From: Aestuariispira insulae
GTDB taxonomy: Bacteria > Pseudomonadota > Alphaproteobacteria > UBA8366 > Aestuariispiraceae
DNA: 64,000 nt
Assembly: GCF_003385955.1 (NCBI RefSeq)
Contig: NZ_QRDW01000003.1
Coordinates: 310,001 to 374,000 of the forward strand
Direction: 5' to 3'
Both the position numbers and the translations under genes were made by a program. Shown here piece after piece: positions 1-7,209 of the stretch; position 1 is the stretch's first letter; each line of letters begins with the position of its first letter. Under the pieces are notes generated by a model. It was not told the DNA's origin, did no database searches, and was given only the letters and a program-made list of their open reading frames with translations.

Positions 1-50
1 ACGGCCTGGCTAAGGAAACGTTAGGAGGATCAGGTTAGAATGAAACGCTT

Positions 51-872
51 TTGAAAAGGCGGAAAAGTGAAATGTGCATATACAGGACAGGCGTGATTCC
101 GGATCGTTTGCTGGCCAAAACCTTGGCCTGTGCCGTTGCGTTTTTCCTATTTCCGCTTTCCCAGGCTCTGGCGGAGGACCGTAGGTTAGAGGTCCTGGCG
201 GAGGAATTCCCCCCTTTTAACTATGTTGAAGACGGGGAGCTCAAAGGCTTTGCGGTCGATCTGGTGCGCGAAATGTTCCATCGCACCGATTTCCATGCCA
301 AAGGCGGGCGTTTCCGGGTGCTGCCCTGGAAACGGGCCTATCTCCTGGCCCAAACCCGGCCGGATATTTTGCTGCTGACCACGACGCGCACGGAAGAACG
401 TGAAGAGATGTTCCAGTGGGTCGGTCCCATTTACCCGCGTGAGCAATGGCTATATCGGCGGGCCGATGATCAGACTGTGAAGGTGCGCAGCCTGGAGGAT
501 CTGGAAGGGTATAACATGGTGGTGGTGGCGCAATCGGCCAATCATCAACTGTTGCTGGATGGCGGCTATGGGGAGCGCAACCATATTTTTGAGACCAGCA
601 GCATTGAATCCAAGATCAAGATGCTGCTGCATGCGCGCGCGCAAATTGCGCCCTTCCTGCCCCTGGAAGTGGCCCATGCGCTCAGCCGCCAGAATCTGCC
701 GCCAGGGTCCTTTGAAAGGCTGGTCAAGCTCTCCGGGCGCTATCACTATTTTCTGGCCATTAGCCGCCAGACAATGGGGGAAAAGGCTATACGGCTGCAA
801 TCGGCTCTCGACGAAATGCGGCGGGATGGTACCTACAACCGAATCCTGGCCAGGAATATGGGTGGTTCCTGA
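51..872 (+). CDS. Orphan periplasmic substrate-binding protein (SBP_bac_3-like)
   Basis: This is a solute-binding protein of the amino-acid ABC type that would act in the periplasm. A hydrophobic signal peptide spans about residues 20-42 and ends in a signal peptidase I site (QALA|ED). The mature protein opens with a family pattern, 'FPPFNYVEDGELKGFAVDL', followed by 'VLPWKRAYLLAQ'. Length (273 aa) is normal for the family. No permease or ATPase lies beside it, and two similar lone proteins occur at 54110 and 60729, so a sensing or accessory role is as likely as transport. The start is uncertain. The reading frame opens at TTG 51 and has an ATG at 72. The best ribosome-binding site (AGGAGG, 24-29) instead faces an ATG at 40, which stops after four codons in another frame. 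Confidence 0.8.
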   Translation: MKRRKSEMCIYRTGVIPDRLLAKTLACAVAFFLFPLSQALAEDRRLEVLAEEFPPFNYVEDGELKGFAVDLVREMFHRTDFHAKGGRFRVLPWKRAYLLAQTRPDILLLTTTRTEEREEMFQWVGPIYPREQWLYRRADDQTVKVRSLEDLEGYNMVVVAQSANHQLLLDGGYGERNHIFETSSIESKIKMLLHARAQIAPFLPLEVAHALSRQNLPPGSFERLVKLSGRYHYFLAISRQTMGEKAIRLQSALDEMRRDGTYNRILARNMGGS

Positions 873-953
873 CAGATTGGACAAATTCGCTTGCCTGTTG
901 CCGTCGGGCGGTGAATCAATTGGCATGATCAAAAAGTTGGGTAAGGGGTGGAT

Positions 954-1823
954 ATGACGGCTGAAATAATCTTGAAGAAAGATGGTATGAGCCTTGGGCT
1001 CCGGCCGGACCTGGGCGGATGTGTCAGTTTCCTCCGCTTTGACGGCGTGAATCTCTTGCGACCGCTGGAGGGGAATAATTATCGCAGTTGTGCCAGCTAT
1101 CCGCTGGTGCCCTTTTCCAACCGGATTTGTGATGCCCGATTTCTCTGGCAGGGGCGGGAGATTCAGCTGGAGCGAAATTTCAAGCCCGAGCCCCATGCCA
1201 TTCACGGCCATGGCTGGCAGAATGCCTGGCAGGTGGAAAAAATCACTGAAGAGTGCGTGATTCTCTGTTATGAGCATCCGGTATCCGACTGGCCCTGGGA
1301 CTATATTGCCCACCAGGAATTCAGCCTGGAGGCTGAAGGTGTCACCATGAAACTGAGCGTCGAAAACCGGTCCGACCGACCGATGCCGGCAGGGCTGGGG
1401 TTTCATCCCTTCTTTTTGAAAGGCAGTGGGGCCGAGCTGAAGATGCGGCTGACCGCCATGCATCAGGCCGAGGGCTGTATCCCGGTTGCGCGCGATGAGA
1501 CTCATCCTATCTTGGGATTGCTGACCTCCGGCGGGCCGGTGCCGGAAGGATTTGACGATGGGTTTGACGGCTGGGACGGGGTGGCCGAGATCACCTGGCC
1601 CGATGAGGGGCGCCGCCTCATCATCACCGCCAGCCAAAATGCCCGCAATGTCATTTTCTACAGCCCCGAGGGCCGCGATTATTTCTGTGTTGAACCGGTG
1701 ACCCATATGACCGATGCGATTAATCGCATGGGGGATCCGGACTGGCCGGACCATGGACTGGTTACGCTGGCGCCGGGAGAGTCCACGGCATTGACCATGC
1801 GCCTTGAGAGTGCCGAACTGTGA
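954..1823 (+). CDS. Aldose 1-epimerase family protein
   Basis: This is a GalM-like mutarotase-family enzyme expected to interconvert alpha and beta anomers of a free or modified sugar in the cytoplasm. Visible family motifs are 'HAIHGHGWQNAW' near residue 80 (first catalytic-region His), 'GFHPFF' near residue 145, and 'CVEPVTHMTDAIN' near the C-terminus, carrying the expected catalytic Glu. Length (289 aa) fits the family. I chose ATG 954 because a purine-rich site (AAGGGG) sits 6-7 bases upstream; a GTG at 948 is also in frame. Its stop overlaps the start of the next gene (GTGA), so the two are probably co-translated. The sugar substrate cannot be told from sequence. Confidence 0.85.
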   Translation: MTAEIILKKDGMSLGLRPDLGGCVSFLRFDGVNLLRPLEGNNYRSCASYPLVPFSNRICDARFLWQGREIQLERNFKPEPHAIHGHGWQNAWQVEKITEECVILCYEHPVSDWPWDYIAHQEFSLEAEGVTMKLSVENRSDRPMPAGLGFHPFFLKGSGAELKMRLTAMHQAEGCIPVARDETHPILGLLTSGGPVPEGFDDGFDGWDGVAEITWPDEGRRLIITASQNARNVIFYSPEGRDYFCVEPVTHMTDAINRMGDPDWPDHGLVTLAPGESTALTMRLESAEL

Positions 1824-2425
1824 CCGGCCATAGCTGGGATACCTATTACCAGTCGGTGGCGGATTTTCCGCCAAGGCCGCTTACTGTCAAGCTGGCGGCC
1901 CGGCTGGCGGACCGTCCTGAGAAGACCGCAATTGATATGGGTTGTGGGTCCGGCCGGGATTTTTCCCATCTGCTGGAAAACGGGTTTAGCGTTCATGCCT
2001 TTGATGCGGAACAGCGCTCTATTGATCTGTGCCGGGTGCGGTTTGGGGGTCATCCCCGGCTGACGCTGCGCCATTGCGGTTTTGACGGGTTCGATTATCC
2101 AAAAGCGGATTTGGTCCTGGCCTGGGCCAGCCTCTATTTCTGCCCGGCCGACAAGTTTGACCTTGTCTGGGGCCGGATCCAATCTGCGCTGAAGCCTGGC
2201 GGATATTTCTGTGGTGATTTCCTGGGCGTGAGGGACAGCTGGGTTGCGGATGAATGCCGGGCGATGGCTTCTTTCACCGAAGAGGCTTCGCGGGCCTTTT
2301 TGCAGGGGCTGGAGATTGAGATGTTCCATATCCGGGATGAGGCGGGCCAGACGGTGGCAGGGCGCGAGAAACACTGGCACACCTTCACCGTCCTGGCCCG
2401 AAAGCCGGCTAATCAGCCGGATTGA
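1820..2425 (+). CDS. Class I SAM-dependent methyltransferase
   Basis: This is a small Rossmann-fold methyltransferase (201 aa). Motif I is '[12 protein letters not shown]' near residue 40, the acidic residue at the end of strand 2 is in '[14 protein letters not shown]', and motif IV is '[13 protein letters not shown]'. The overall pattern resembles TehB/UbiE-like small-molecule methyltransferases, but the substrate is unknown. It begins with GTG overlapping the aldose epimerase stop codon by four bases, which points to translational coupling. Its 3' end overlaps the 3' end of the convergent chemoreceptor gene by 13 bp. Confidence 0.85.
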   Translation: MTGHSWDTYYQSVADFPPRPLTVKLAARLADRPEKTAIDMGCGSGRDFSHLLENGFSVHAFDAEQRSIDLCRVRFGGHPRLTLRHCGFDGFDYPKADLVLAWASLYFCPADKFDLVWGRIQSALKPGGYFCGDFLGVRDSWVADECRAMASFTEEASRAFLQGLEIEMFHIRDEAGQTVAGREKHWHTFTVLARKPANQPD

Positions 2426-4200
2426 CATTCGCGCCGGTCGTTTTGCACCTCGACATCGCGCTGGCGGCGATCCACTTCTGGTGTGGCGGTTCTCAGCGAT
2501 CGTACGATCGAGTTGCGCAGCCCGGAGATATTATCGGTTAGGGATGCGATGGTATCGCGCACGGTTTCCGCACGCTGATCGACCTGCTTGGCTTCACTGG
2601 ATACATCGGCGACCCGTTCGGTCACTTCACGGGCCCCGGCGGCGGCTTCCTGGACATTGCGGGCGATCTCGCCAGTGGCGGATTGCTGCTGGTCGACGGC
2701 AGAGGCAATGGTCCGGCTGGAATCGCTGATTTCCTCGATGATTTCCAGGATGGAGCCGATGGCGGTCACCGCTTCTTTGGTGATGGATTGCATTTCAGTG
2801 ATCTGGGCGGAAATTTCACCGGTGGCTTTCTGTGTCTGGTTGGCCAATGCCTTAACCTCATTGGCGACCACGGCGAAACCCTTGCCCGCGTCGCCGGCGC
2901 GCGCAGATTCGATGGTGGCGTTGAGCGCCAGCAGGTTGGTTTGCTCGGCAATGTCGGAGATCAGCCCGACCACTTCGGCGACTTTACTGGACGCATCGGC
3001 CATGCCTTCAATGACGCCCCGGGTTTTGTCGGCCTCAGAGGTGGCTTTGCCGGCAACTTCGGCGGCATGTTCCACCTGGCCGGCGATATGCCGAATGGAG
3101 GAGAAAAGCTGTTGGGCGGAACTGGCCACCGTTTCGGAATTGACCAGGGCTTCTTCGGCGGCAGAGGCGACGGACGCCGATTCTGATTGAACCTTGGTTG
3201 AGGAGGAGGCCATTTCCCCGGCCAGTTGATTAAGCGAGTCGGAGGTCTTGGAGACTGAATCCACGGCGGCGGCGGCTTCTTTTTCCACCGTATCGGCCAT
3301 GTTGCGCACCGCAGCTTCTCGCTCTGATTTTGCCTGCTTTTCGCGGTTTCTGTTTTCTTCCTCCAGTCGTTTTTTCTCGGCCTCATTGTCCCGGAATTGT
3401 TGGAGGGATCCCGCGAAGGAGCCAATCTCATCGGTGTGGTGGATATAGGGTATATCCAGATCCTGGCGGCCGCCGGCAATCTCGTCCATGCAATTTGTCA
3501 GGCGGATGAATTTCCGGATGATGCCGAAATTGAGATAGAGGCAAACCGCAATCACCACCAGAACAATGACGACCGAGATGATCAGGGAGATGAGGGCGAG
3601 CGATTGCTGACTCTCCAGGATATGTTCGGAATGATAGACGCTGTCATTGATGATCTTGTTCACATAATCGGTGATCGCGACACTGAACCGGTCCAGTTCG
3701 CCATTGATGGCTTCGGCGGCCTTGTCGAAATCGCCCATCATCTTGTTGCCGGATTCCGGTCCGCCGTCGATATAGGCCTGGGCCATGGTTTTGCCGGCTT
3801 GGTAATAGGGCGGGAAGGCCCGCTCGATACGGTTCAGGATCTCAATTTCTTCTGACAGGTTGAGCTCGATCGCGTGGCCTTTGGCTTTTTCGAGGACAGC
3901 GCGCAGGGCCGTTGCATGTTCCTCTGCCTTTTCGAAGCCATCATTCAGGCCGTCCTGGCCACGGGTCGCTGAAATATCTGTGAGCCATTGTTGGACCTCA
4001 ACCACATGGAACCGGATCCGTTCGGCCTCGATGGCAAGCGGATAGGCAAGATCCCGGACCTCCCGGACCTCATTCACTTCCGTTTCAATTTCGGGAATCA
4101 GGGCTGCGATTTGGATTTCTGTATAGGCTGCCAGTCCGGCAATCATCAGGACAATGCCGGACAGCGCGGCATTCACTTTGTGGCCGATCAAGAATTTCAT
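2413..4200 (-). CDS. Methyl-accepting chemotaxis protein
   Basis: This is a transmembrane chemoreceptor of 595 aa. TM1 is at about residues 8-28, followed by a helical periplasmic domain to about residue 195 that looks like a four-helix-bundle ligand domain. TM2 is at about 198-223 and HAMP at about 225-280. A long cytoplasmic coiled coil follows, with the conserved hairpin tip '[20 protein letters not shown]' near residues 415-435 and '[16 protein letters not shown]' just after it. It should relay ligand state to CheA/CheW. No CheR-tethering pentapeptide is visible at the C-terminus. It stands alone, with cheZ at 49797 and another receptor at 33860. Confidence 0.93.
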   Translation of the reverse strand: MKFLIGHKVNAALSGIVLMIAGLAAYTEIQIAALIPEIETEVNEVREVRDLAYPLAIEAERIRFHVVEVQQWLTDISATRGQDGLNDGFEKAEEHATALRAVLEKAKGHAIELNLSEEIEILNRIERAFPPYYQAGKTMAQAYIDGGPESGNKMMGDFDKAAEAINGELDRFSVAITDYVNKIINDSVYHSEHILESQQSLALISLIISVVIVLVVIAVCLYLNFGIIRKFIRLTNCMDEIAGGRQDLDIPYIHHTDEIGSFAGSLQQFRDNEAEKKRLEEENRNREKQAKSEREAAVRNMADTVEKEAAAAVDSVSKTSDSLNQLAGEMASSSTKVQSESASVASAAEEALVNSETVASSAQQLFSSIRHIAGQVEHAAEVAGKATSEADKTRGVIEGMADASSKVAEVVGLISDIAEQTNLLALNATIESARAGDAGKGFAVVANEVKALANQTQKATGEISAQITEMQSITKEAVTAIGSILEIIEEISDSSRTIASAVDQQQSATGEIARNVQEAAAGAREVTERVADVSSEAKQVDQRAETVRDTIASLTDNISGLRNSIVRSLRTATPEVDRRQRDVEVQNDRRECQSG

Positions 4201-4318
4201 GAAATATACCGTTATTTTTCAAGTGGTTATCAGCCGCACCATACCCGCTGTCATCATGGCGGCAAATGGTAAACAAACGGTAAAGAAATTGCAGGAAGAA
4301 ACCGGTTTGGGATCGGTA

Positions 4319-4359
4319 TCCCGCCCGGCCAAACAGGACAGTCCGGCGATCGGGCGGGA
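4319..4359. repeat. Inverted repeat between the XRE gene and the chemoreceptor
   Basis: TCCCGCCCG (4319-4327) and CGGGCGGGA (4351-4359) form a perfect 9-bp GC-rich stem with a 23-base loop. It lies just downstream of the XRE regulator gene on the minus strand, so it may terminate that transcript, but no U-tract follows it. Confidence 0.4.
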
Positions 4360-4379
4360 GGGAAAACTCTAGCAGTTTA

Positions 4380-4766
4380 TCAGAGGGAATCCTGGCGTTC
4401 CTGTTCCAGGGTATTTTTTAAACGGTTCACTTCGGACACGATTTCGAAGGTGAGCTGGGTCATGCGTTCATGCATTTTTTGCAGGCGCGCAAGCTTGCTT
4501 TCCAGATCCGCTGTTTCATGAAACTGAGTATGGGTGACGGCTTCGATCGGTGCTTTGCCACCCTCCAGCAGCCAAATGGGCGGTACACCCAGAATGCCGG
4601 ACAGCGCAACCAGCTTGTTGGAACGCGGTTCGGTTTTGTCCCGTTCCCAGTTTTGCAGGGTATGCGGTTTCACACCAATCCGGCGTGCCAGCTGAGAATT
4701 GGAAAGGCCCCTGGCCAGCCGGGCACTTTCGATCCGTTCCCCCAAGGTTGATTCTTCTGCAAGCAT
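4380..4766 (-). CDS. XRE/Cro-type transcriptional regulator with C-terminal coiled coil
   Basis: This is a 128-aa DNA-binding protein. A complete Cro/C1 helix-turn-helix occupies about residues 8-62 ('GLSNSQLARRIGVKPHTLQNWERD' region, with the usual Gln/Trp recognition pattern). A short proline-containing linker leads to a heptad-rich segment at about 85-122, probably a dimerisation coiled coil. The gene lies 128 bp from the stop of the PEP-CTERM operon in the same direction, separated by a terminator, so it is likely a separate transcript. The target is unknown; self-regulation or control of its neighbours is a guess. Confidence 0.85.
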   Translation of the reverse strand: MLAEESTLGERIESARLARGLSNSQLARRIGVKPHTLQNWERDKTEPRSNKLVALSGILGVPPIWLLEGGKAPIEAVTHTQFHETADLESKLARLQKMHERMTQLTFEIVSEVNRLKNTLEQERQDSL

Positions 4767-4856
4767 GCTCTCTTCCTTTCGGACCTGTTGTTAATACCGC
4801 TATGCTACAAGCGTATCAGAGCCAAAAGGATAAGGCTAACGACATGCCCAGGCAAA

Positions 4857-4877
4857 AGAGCGGCATTCTGCCGCTCT
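4857..4877 (-). terminator. Terminator of the PEP-CTERM operon
   Basis: AGAGCGGCA and TGCCGCTCT form a perfect 9-bp stem with a TTC loop. Read on the minus strand it is followed by TTTTG. It sits 18 bp beyond the stop of the second PEP-CTERM gene. Confidence 0.75.
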
Positions 4878-4894
4878 GATGCAACAGACCGGCC

Positions 4895-5611
4895 CTATCT
4901 TCGCCGTCGCCGAAACACGCCAAGCCCGATCAGGCCAAAACCGATCAAAGCCAGGGTGCCGGGTTCCGGCACTTCCTGGGGGGCGATGGCAAAGGTTTCG
5001 AGCCGGCCGATGTCAAAACGGCCCCGTGTGCCGAAAAAGTCGATCGTATCCTGGCGGGTCAACTCGGAGTCACCATAGGAAAAACCGAGCGCACCGTCTC
5101 CCCAGTTCAGTCCGACCAGACCGAAGTCAGTGCCGTTGATGCCGAAACGAGGCCCGGAGACAGGATGATTATAGGTTTGATAAGCGCCATAATCATCACC
5201 GCTGGTATCCTTATTCTGGCTATGGCGAACACCGGTGGTCAGATTGAAAATGAAGGCCGTGCGGTCGGCAGGATCCGGGGTCATGACATTTCCGTTTATG
5301 GCCGCATTCCAGCTTTGCGGATTGTATCCGCCTAAAGTCATGCTCTTTCCGTTGGCAATCACTTCCATGATCACAAAAGTCGGACCTTTGTTGTCAACAG
5401 CGGCATGCCAGTTCAGGCCTGTGTGATGTTGGTGCTTTGTATAGATGTTCGTGAGGGTCAGGTCATCCATGTCCAACCAGATTTCCAACTGATTGGCATC
5501 TGCCCTGCTTAAAAGGTCACTGCCGCCTGCAATCACGGCTGCGGTTGCGGGGGTGGCCAGATAACCGGTGGCGAGAAAACCGATTGCAGATAAGATTTGC
5601 AGTTTCTTCAT
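4895..5611 (-). CDS. PEP-CTERM sorting domain protein with TLDc-like mature domain (second gene of pair)
   Basis: This is an exported protein of 238 aa. A signal peptide covers about residues 1-25 (ATPATAA). The C-terminus has a typical PEP-CTERM tripartite signal: 'VPEPGTLALIGFGLIGLGVF' followed by RRRRR. Exosortase would therefore cut it and attach it to the cell surface or exopolysaccharide. The middle shares with its neighbour the patterns 'WHAAVDN', 'GGYNPQSW' and 'DRTAFIFNL', a late 'GPRFGINGTDFGLV' and 'LGFSYGD'. This order resembles TLDc domains (inference). The start codon overlaps the stop of the upstream paralogue (ATGA), so the two form an operon. No exosortase gene is in this window. 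Confidence 0.88.
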   Translation of the reverse strand: MKKLQILSAIGFLATGYLATPATAAVIAGGSDLLSRADANQLEIWLDMDDLTLTNIYTKHQHHTGLNWHAAVDNKGPTFVIMEVIANGKSMTLGGYNPQSWNAAINGNVMTPDPADRTAFIFNLTTGVRHSQNKDTSGDDYGAYQTYNHPVSGPRFGINGTDFGLVGLNWGDGALGFSYGDSELTRQDTIDFFGTRGRFDIGRLETFAIAPQEVPEPGTLALIGFGLIGLGVFRRRRR

Positions 5612-6330
5612 CGTTTTTCCCTCCTGCGCATGGCAAGGCCCATCAGCCCCAGGCCCATCAGGGCAAGGGAACCGGGGGCGGTGACATCGGTGTGTGTGTG
5701 ATGTGCAATGGTAAAGGTCTCGATTTTACTAACCGCGATGCGGCGATGGCCGCCGACAAAGGATTCGGCATAATCATTGTCACCGCGCCGGGAAACATCG
5801 CCATAGCTGTATCCTAGGTTACTGCTCAGATAGTTGAGATCAGATGTGACGCGCAGATCCATGCCGACACCGAAAGCGGGGCCGAGTTGCAGGCTGTTAA
5901 AGGTCTGGAACCGACCGTAGCTGGTGGTCAGATCCTGATCCAGTTTCATCCCCAGGGAGAGGTTGTAAATGAAGGCGGTGCGATCAGCTTCATCGCGGGT
6001 TAACCGGTAAGTCCTGAGGCTGGCATCCCAGGAATAGGGGTTGTATCCGCCGACCAACATGGTTTGGGCACCGAGGTTTATTTCGATCAGGGTGAAGCTG
6101 CGGACCCGATTGTCAACTGCGTCATGCCAATCGGTGGCACGGTCGCTATCCTGTTGCTGATAGATGCTGGTCAGGGCAAGCGGACCTTCACCAAGCCAGT
6201 TTTCCAGCTGGGTCAGGTGGCTGTCGTTGAGTAAGTCGCTGTCTCCGATGATCACGCCGGCGGTTGCCTTGCCGGTCAATCCAGCGCTGGTCATCATCAG
6301 GGAAAAGAGCAGGTAAGTTAGTTTTTTCAT
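5608..6330 (-). CDS. PEP-CTERM-like sorting protein with TLDc-like mature domain (first gene of pair)
   Basis: This 240-aa secreted paralogue of the next gene has a signal peptide at about residues 1-24 ('LTGKATAG'). Its C-terminus, 'APGSLALMGLGLMGLAMRRR', is a variant PEP-CTERM signal with PGS in place of PEPGT. The middle carries 'WHDAVDN', 'GGYNPYSWDA', 'DRTAFIYNL', 'GPAFGVGMDLRV' and 'NLGYSYGD', the same motif order as its neighbour. That order matches TLDc domains, which normally have a GGY..SW core and a late GP-FG-G-D-L motif (inference). Transcription probably starts from the sigma-54-type promoter at 6376-6391. The weaker sorting motif may affect processing efficiency. Confidence 0.85.
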   Translation of the reverse strand: MKKLTYLLFSLMMTSAGLTGKATAGVIIGDSDLLNDSHLTQLENWLGEGPLALTSIYQQQDSDRATDWHDAVDNRVRSFTLIEINLGAQTMLVGGYNPYSWDASLRTYRLTRDEADRTAFIYNLSLGMKLDQDLTTSYGRFQTFNSLQLGPAFGVGMDLRVTSDLNYLSSNLGYSYGDVSRRGDNDYAESFVGGHRRIAVSKIETFTIAHHTHTDVTAPGSLALMGLGLMGLAMRRREKR

Positions 6331-6375
6331 TGTCTTCCTAGAGCGTTAAACAGCTCTGTCCCCGCAGTGAGTGTT

Positions 6376-6391
6376 AGCAAGGACTGTGCCG
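6376..6391 (-). promoter_or_regulatory. Sigma-54 (RpoN)-type promoter for the PEP-CTERM operon
   Basis: The minus strand reads CGGCACAGTCCTTGCT. It has GG and GC exactly 10 bases apart, matching the -24/-12 consensus TGGCACG-N4-TTGCW at all positions but two. The predicted transcript would start about 35 bases before ATG 6330. In exosortase systems, PEP-CTERM genes are known to be driven by RpoN with the PrsK/PrsR two-component pair, which fits this placement. No prsR-type activator gene is in the window. Confidence 0.7.
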
Positions 6392-6489
6392 GAAGAAAAA
6401 ATCAAAGGATTGCATGTGGTTAATGAATAGTAGAATGCGATCCTAGTATCAGGTTGTAAAATACATCGTCTACACCAAATGCGGTATAT

Positions 6490-6520
6490 AAAACGGGCGG
6501 CTAATATAGCCGCCCGTTTT
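6490..6520 (-). terminator. Terminator after the BON lipoprotein gene
   Basis: AAAACGGGCGGCT and AGCCGCCCGTTTT form a 13-bp perfect stem around a five-base loop. Read on the minus strand the stem ends in TTTT, and it lies 31 bp past the stop of the BON gene. Confidence 0.8.
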
Positions 6521-6551
6521 AGGGAAAAGATGGAGACTGACAGGTTTGGTG

Positions 6552-7154
6552 TTATTTCGCCCGGACAAAGGCGTGGTTCACCACCCGGCGGACTTTTTCC
6601 GTATCCCGTGCAATGGCAACAACCTTGTTCATTTCCGCCTGGCTGAGCGCCCGGCCGAATAGATACAGTGTGCCGTTGACCGATTGGTAGCGCCAGTTGG
6701 ACTGGGTGACACCGGCAGTGGTGGCCAGTTTGCCAAAAAATTTCTGCTTGATCACCACATCGTCGACCAGATTGCTTTCCGCATCCGGGTCCACCACCTG
6801 CAGCTCGTTATAAACGGTTTTGCTGTCGGGATGGCTGTTGACGACTTCGGCCACTTTGATCCGGTCATCGCGGCTTTCCACTTCGCCGGTGATCATCACA
6901 TTGCCTTCATAAACGTCGAAGGTGAGCAGGGCGGCCAGTTTGGTGGTCATGCGATTATTCACATCGGCAATCAGGCCGGCTTTCAGCTCTGCATCGGCGG
7001 CAATCTGTTCACCGGTCCGGTCCTCAAGCGCCATTTCGATGGCCGCGATCGGCGGCCCGCATGAGGCGATCAGCGGGCTGGCGATGGCCAGGCCGATCAG
7101 GATGGCCACTGTTCTGGCCCCCCGGAACGCCTGGAATTGAGTGGTTTGTGTCAT
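6552..7154 (-). CDS. BON domain lipoprotein
   Basis: This is a 200-aa envelope protein. The N-terminus has a hydrophobic segment ending in a lipobox-like 'LIASC' (Cys32), so it is probably a lipoprotein. Two BON-type repeats follow, at about residues 65-112 ('VNNRMTTKLAALLTFDVYEGNVMITGEV' region, with the typical V.I.G.V strand) and about 130-200 ('WRYQSVNGTLYLFGRALSQ', then 'VRRVVNHAFV'). Proteins of this layout (OsmY/DolP-like) bind phospholipid membranes and support envelope integrity. It is a single gene with its own terminator. The relatively long N-terminal stretch before the hydrophobic core is slightly unusual. Confidence 0.85.
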   Translation of the reverse strand: MTQTTQFQAFRGARTVAILIGLAIASPLIASCGPPIAAIEMALEDRTGEQIAADAELKAGLIADVNNRMTTKLAALLTFDVYEGNVMITGEVESRDDRIKVAEVVNSHPDSKTVYNELQVVDPDAESNLVDDVVIKQKFFGKLATTAGVTQSNWRYQSVNGTLYLFGRALSQAEMNKVVAIARDTEKVRRVVNHAFVRAK

Positions 7155-7209
7155 TCAAAGACTCCTGGTTCGTTTATTTGTTGTCATACTTATAGCCAGA
7201 TTATGGCAA

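Noticed and set aside
450-1874. Long minus-strand ORF opposite the aldose epimerase
   Set aside because: The plus strand has clear family motifs over the whole length; the antisense frame is open because of codon bias.
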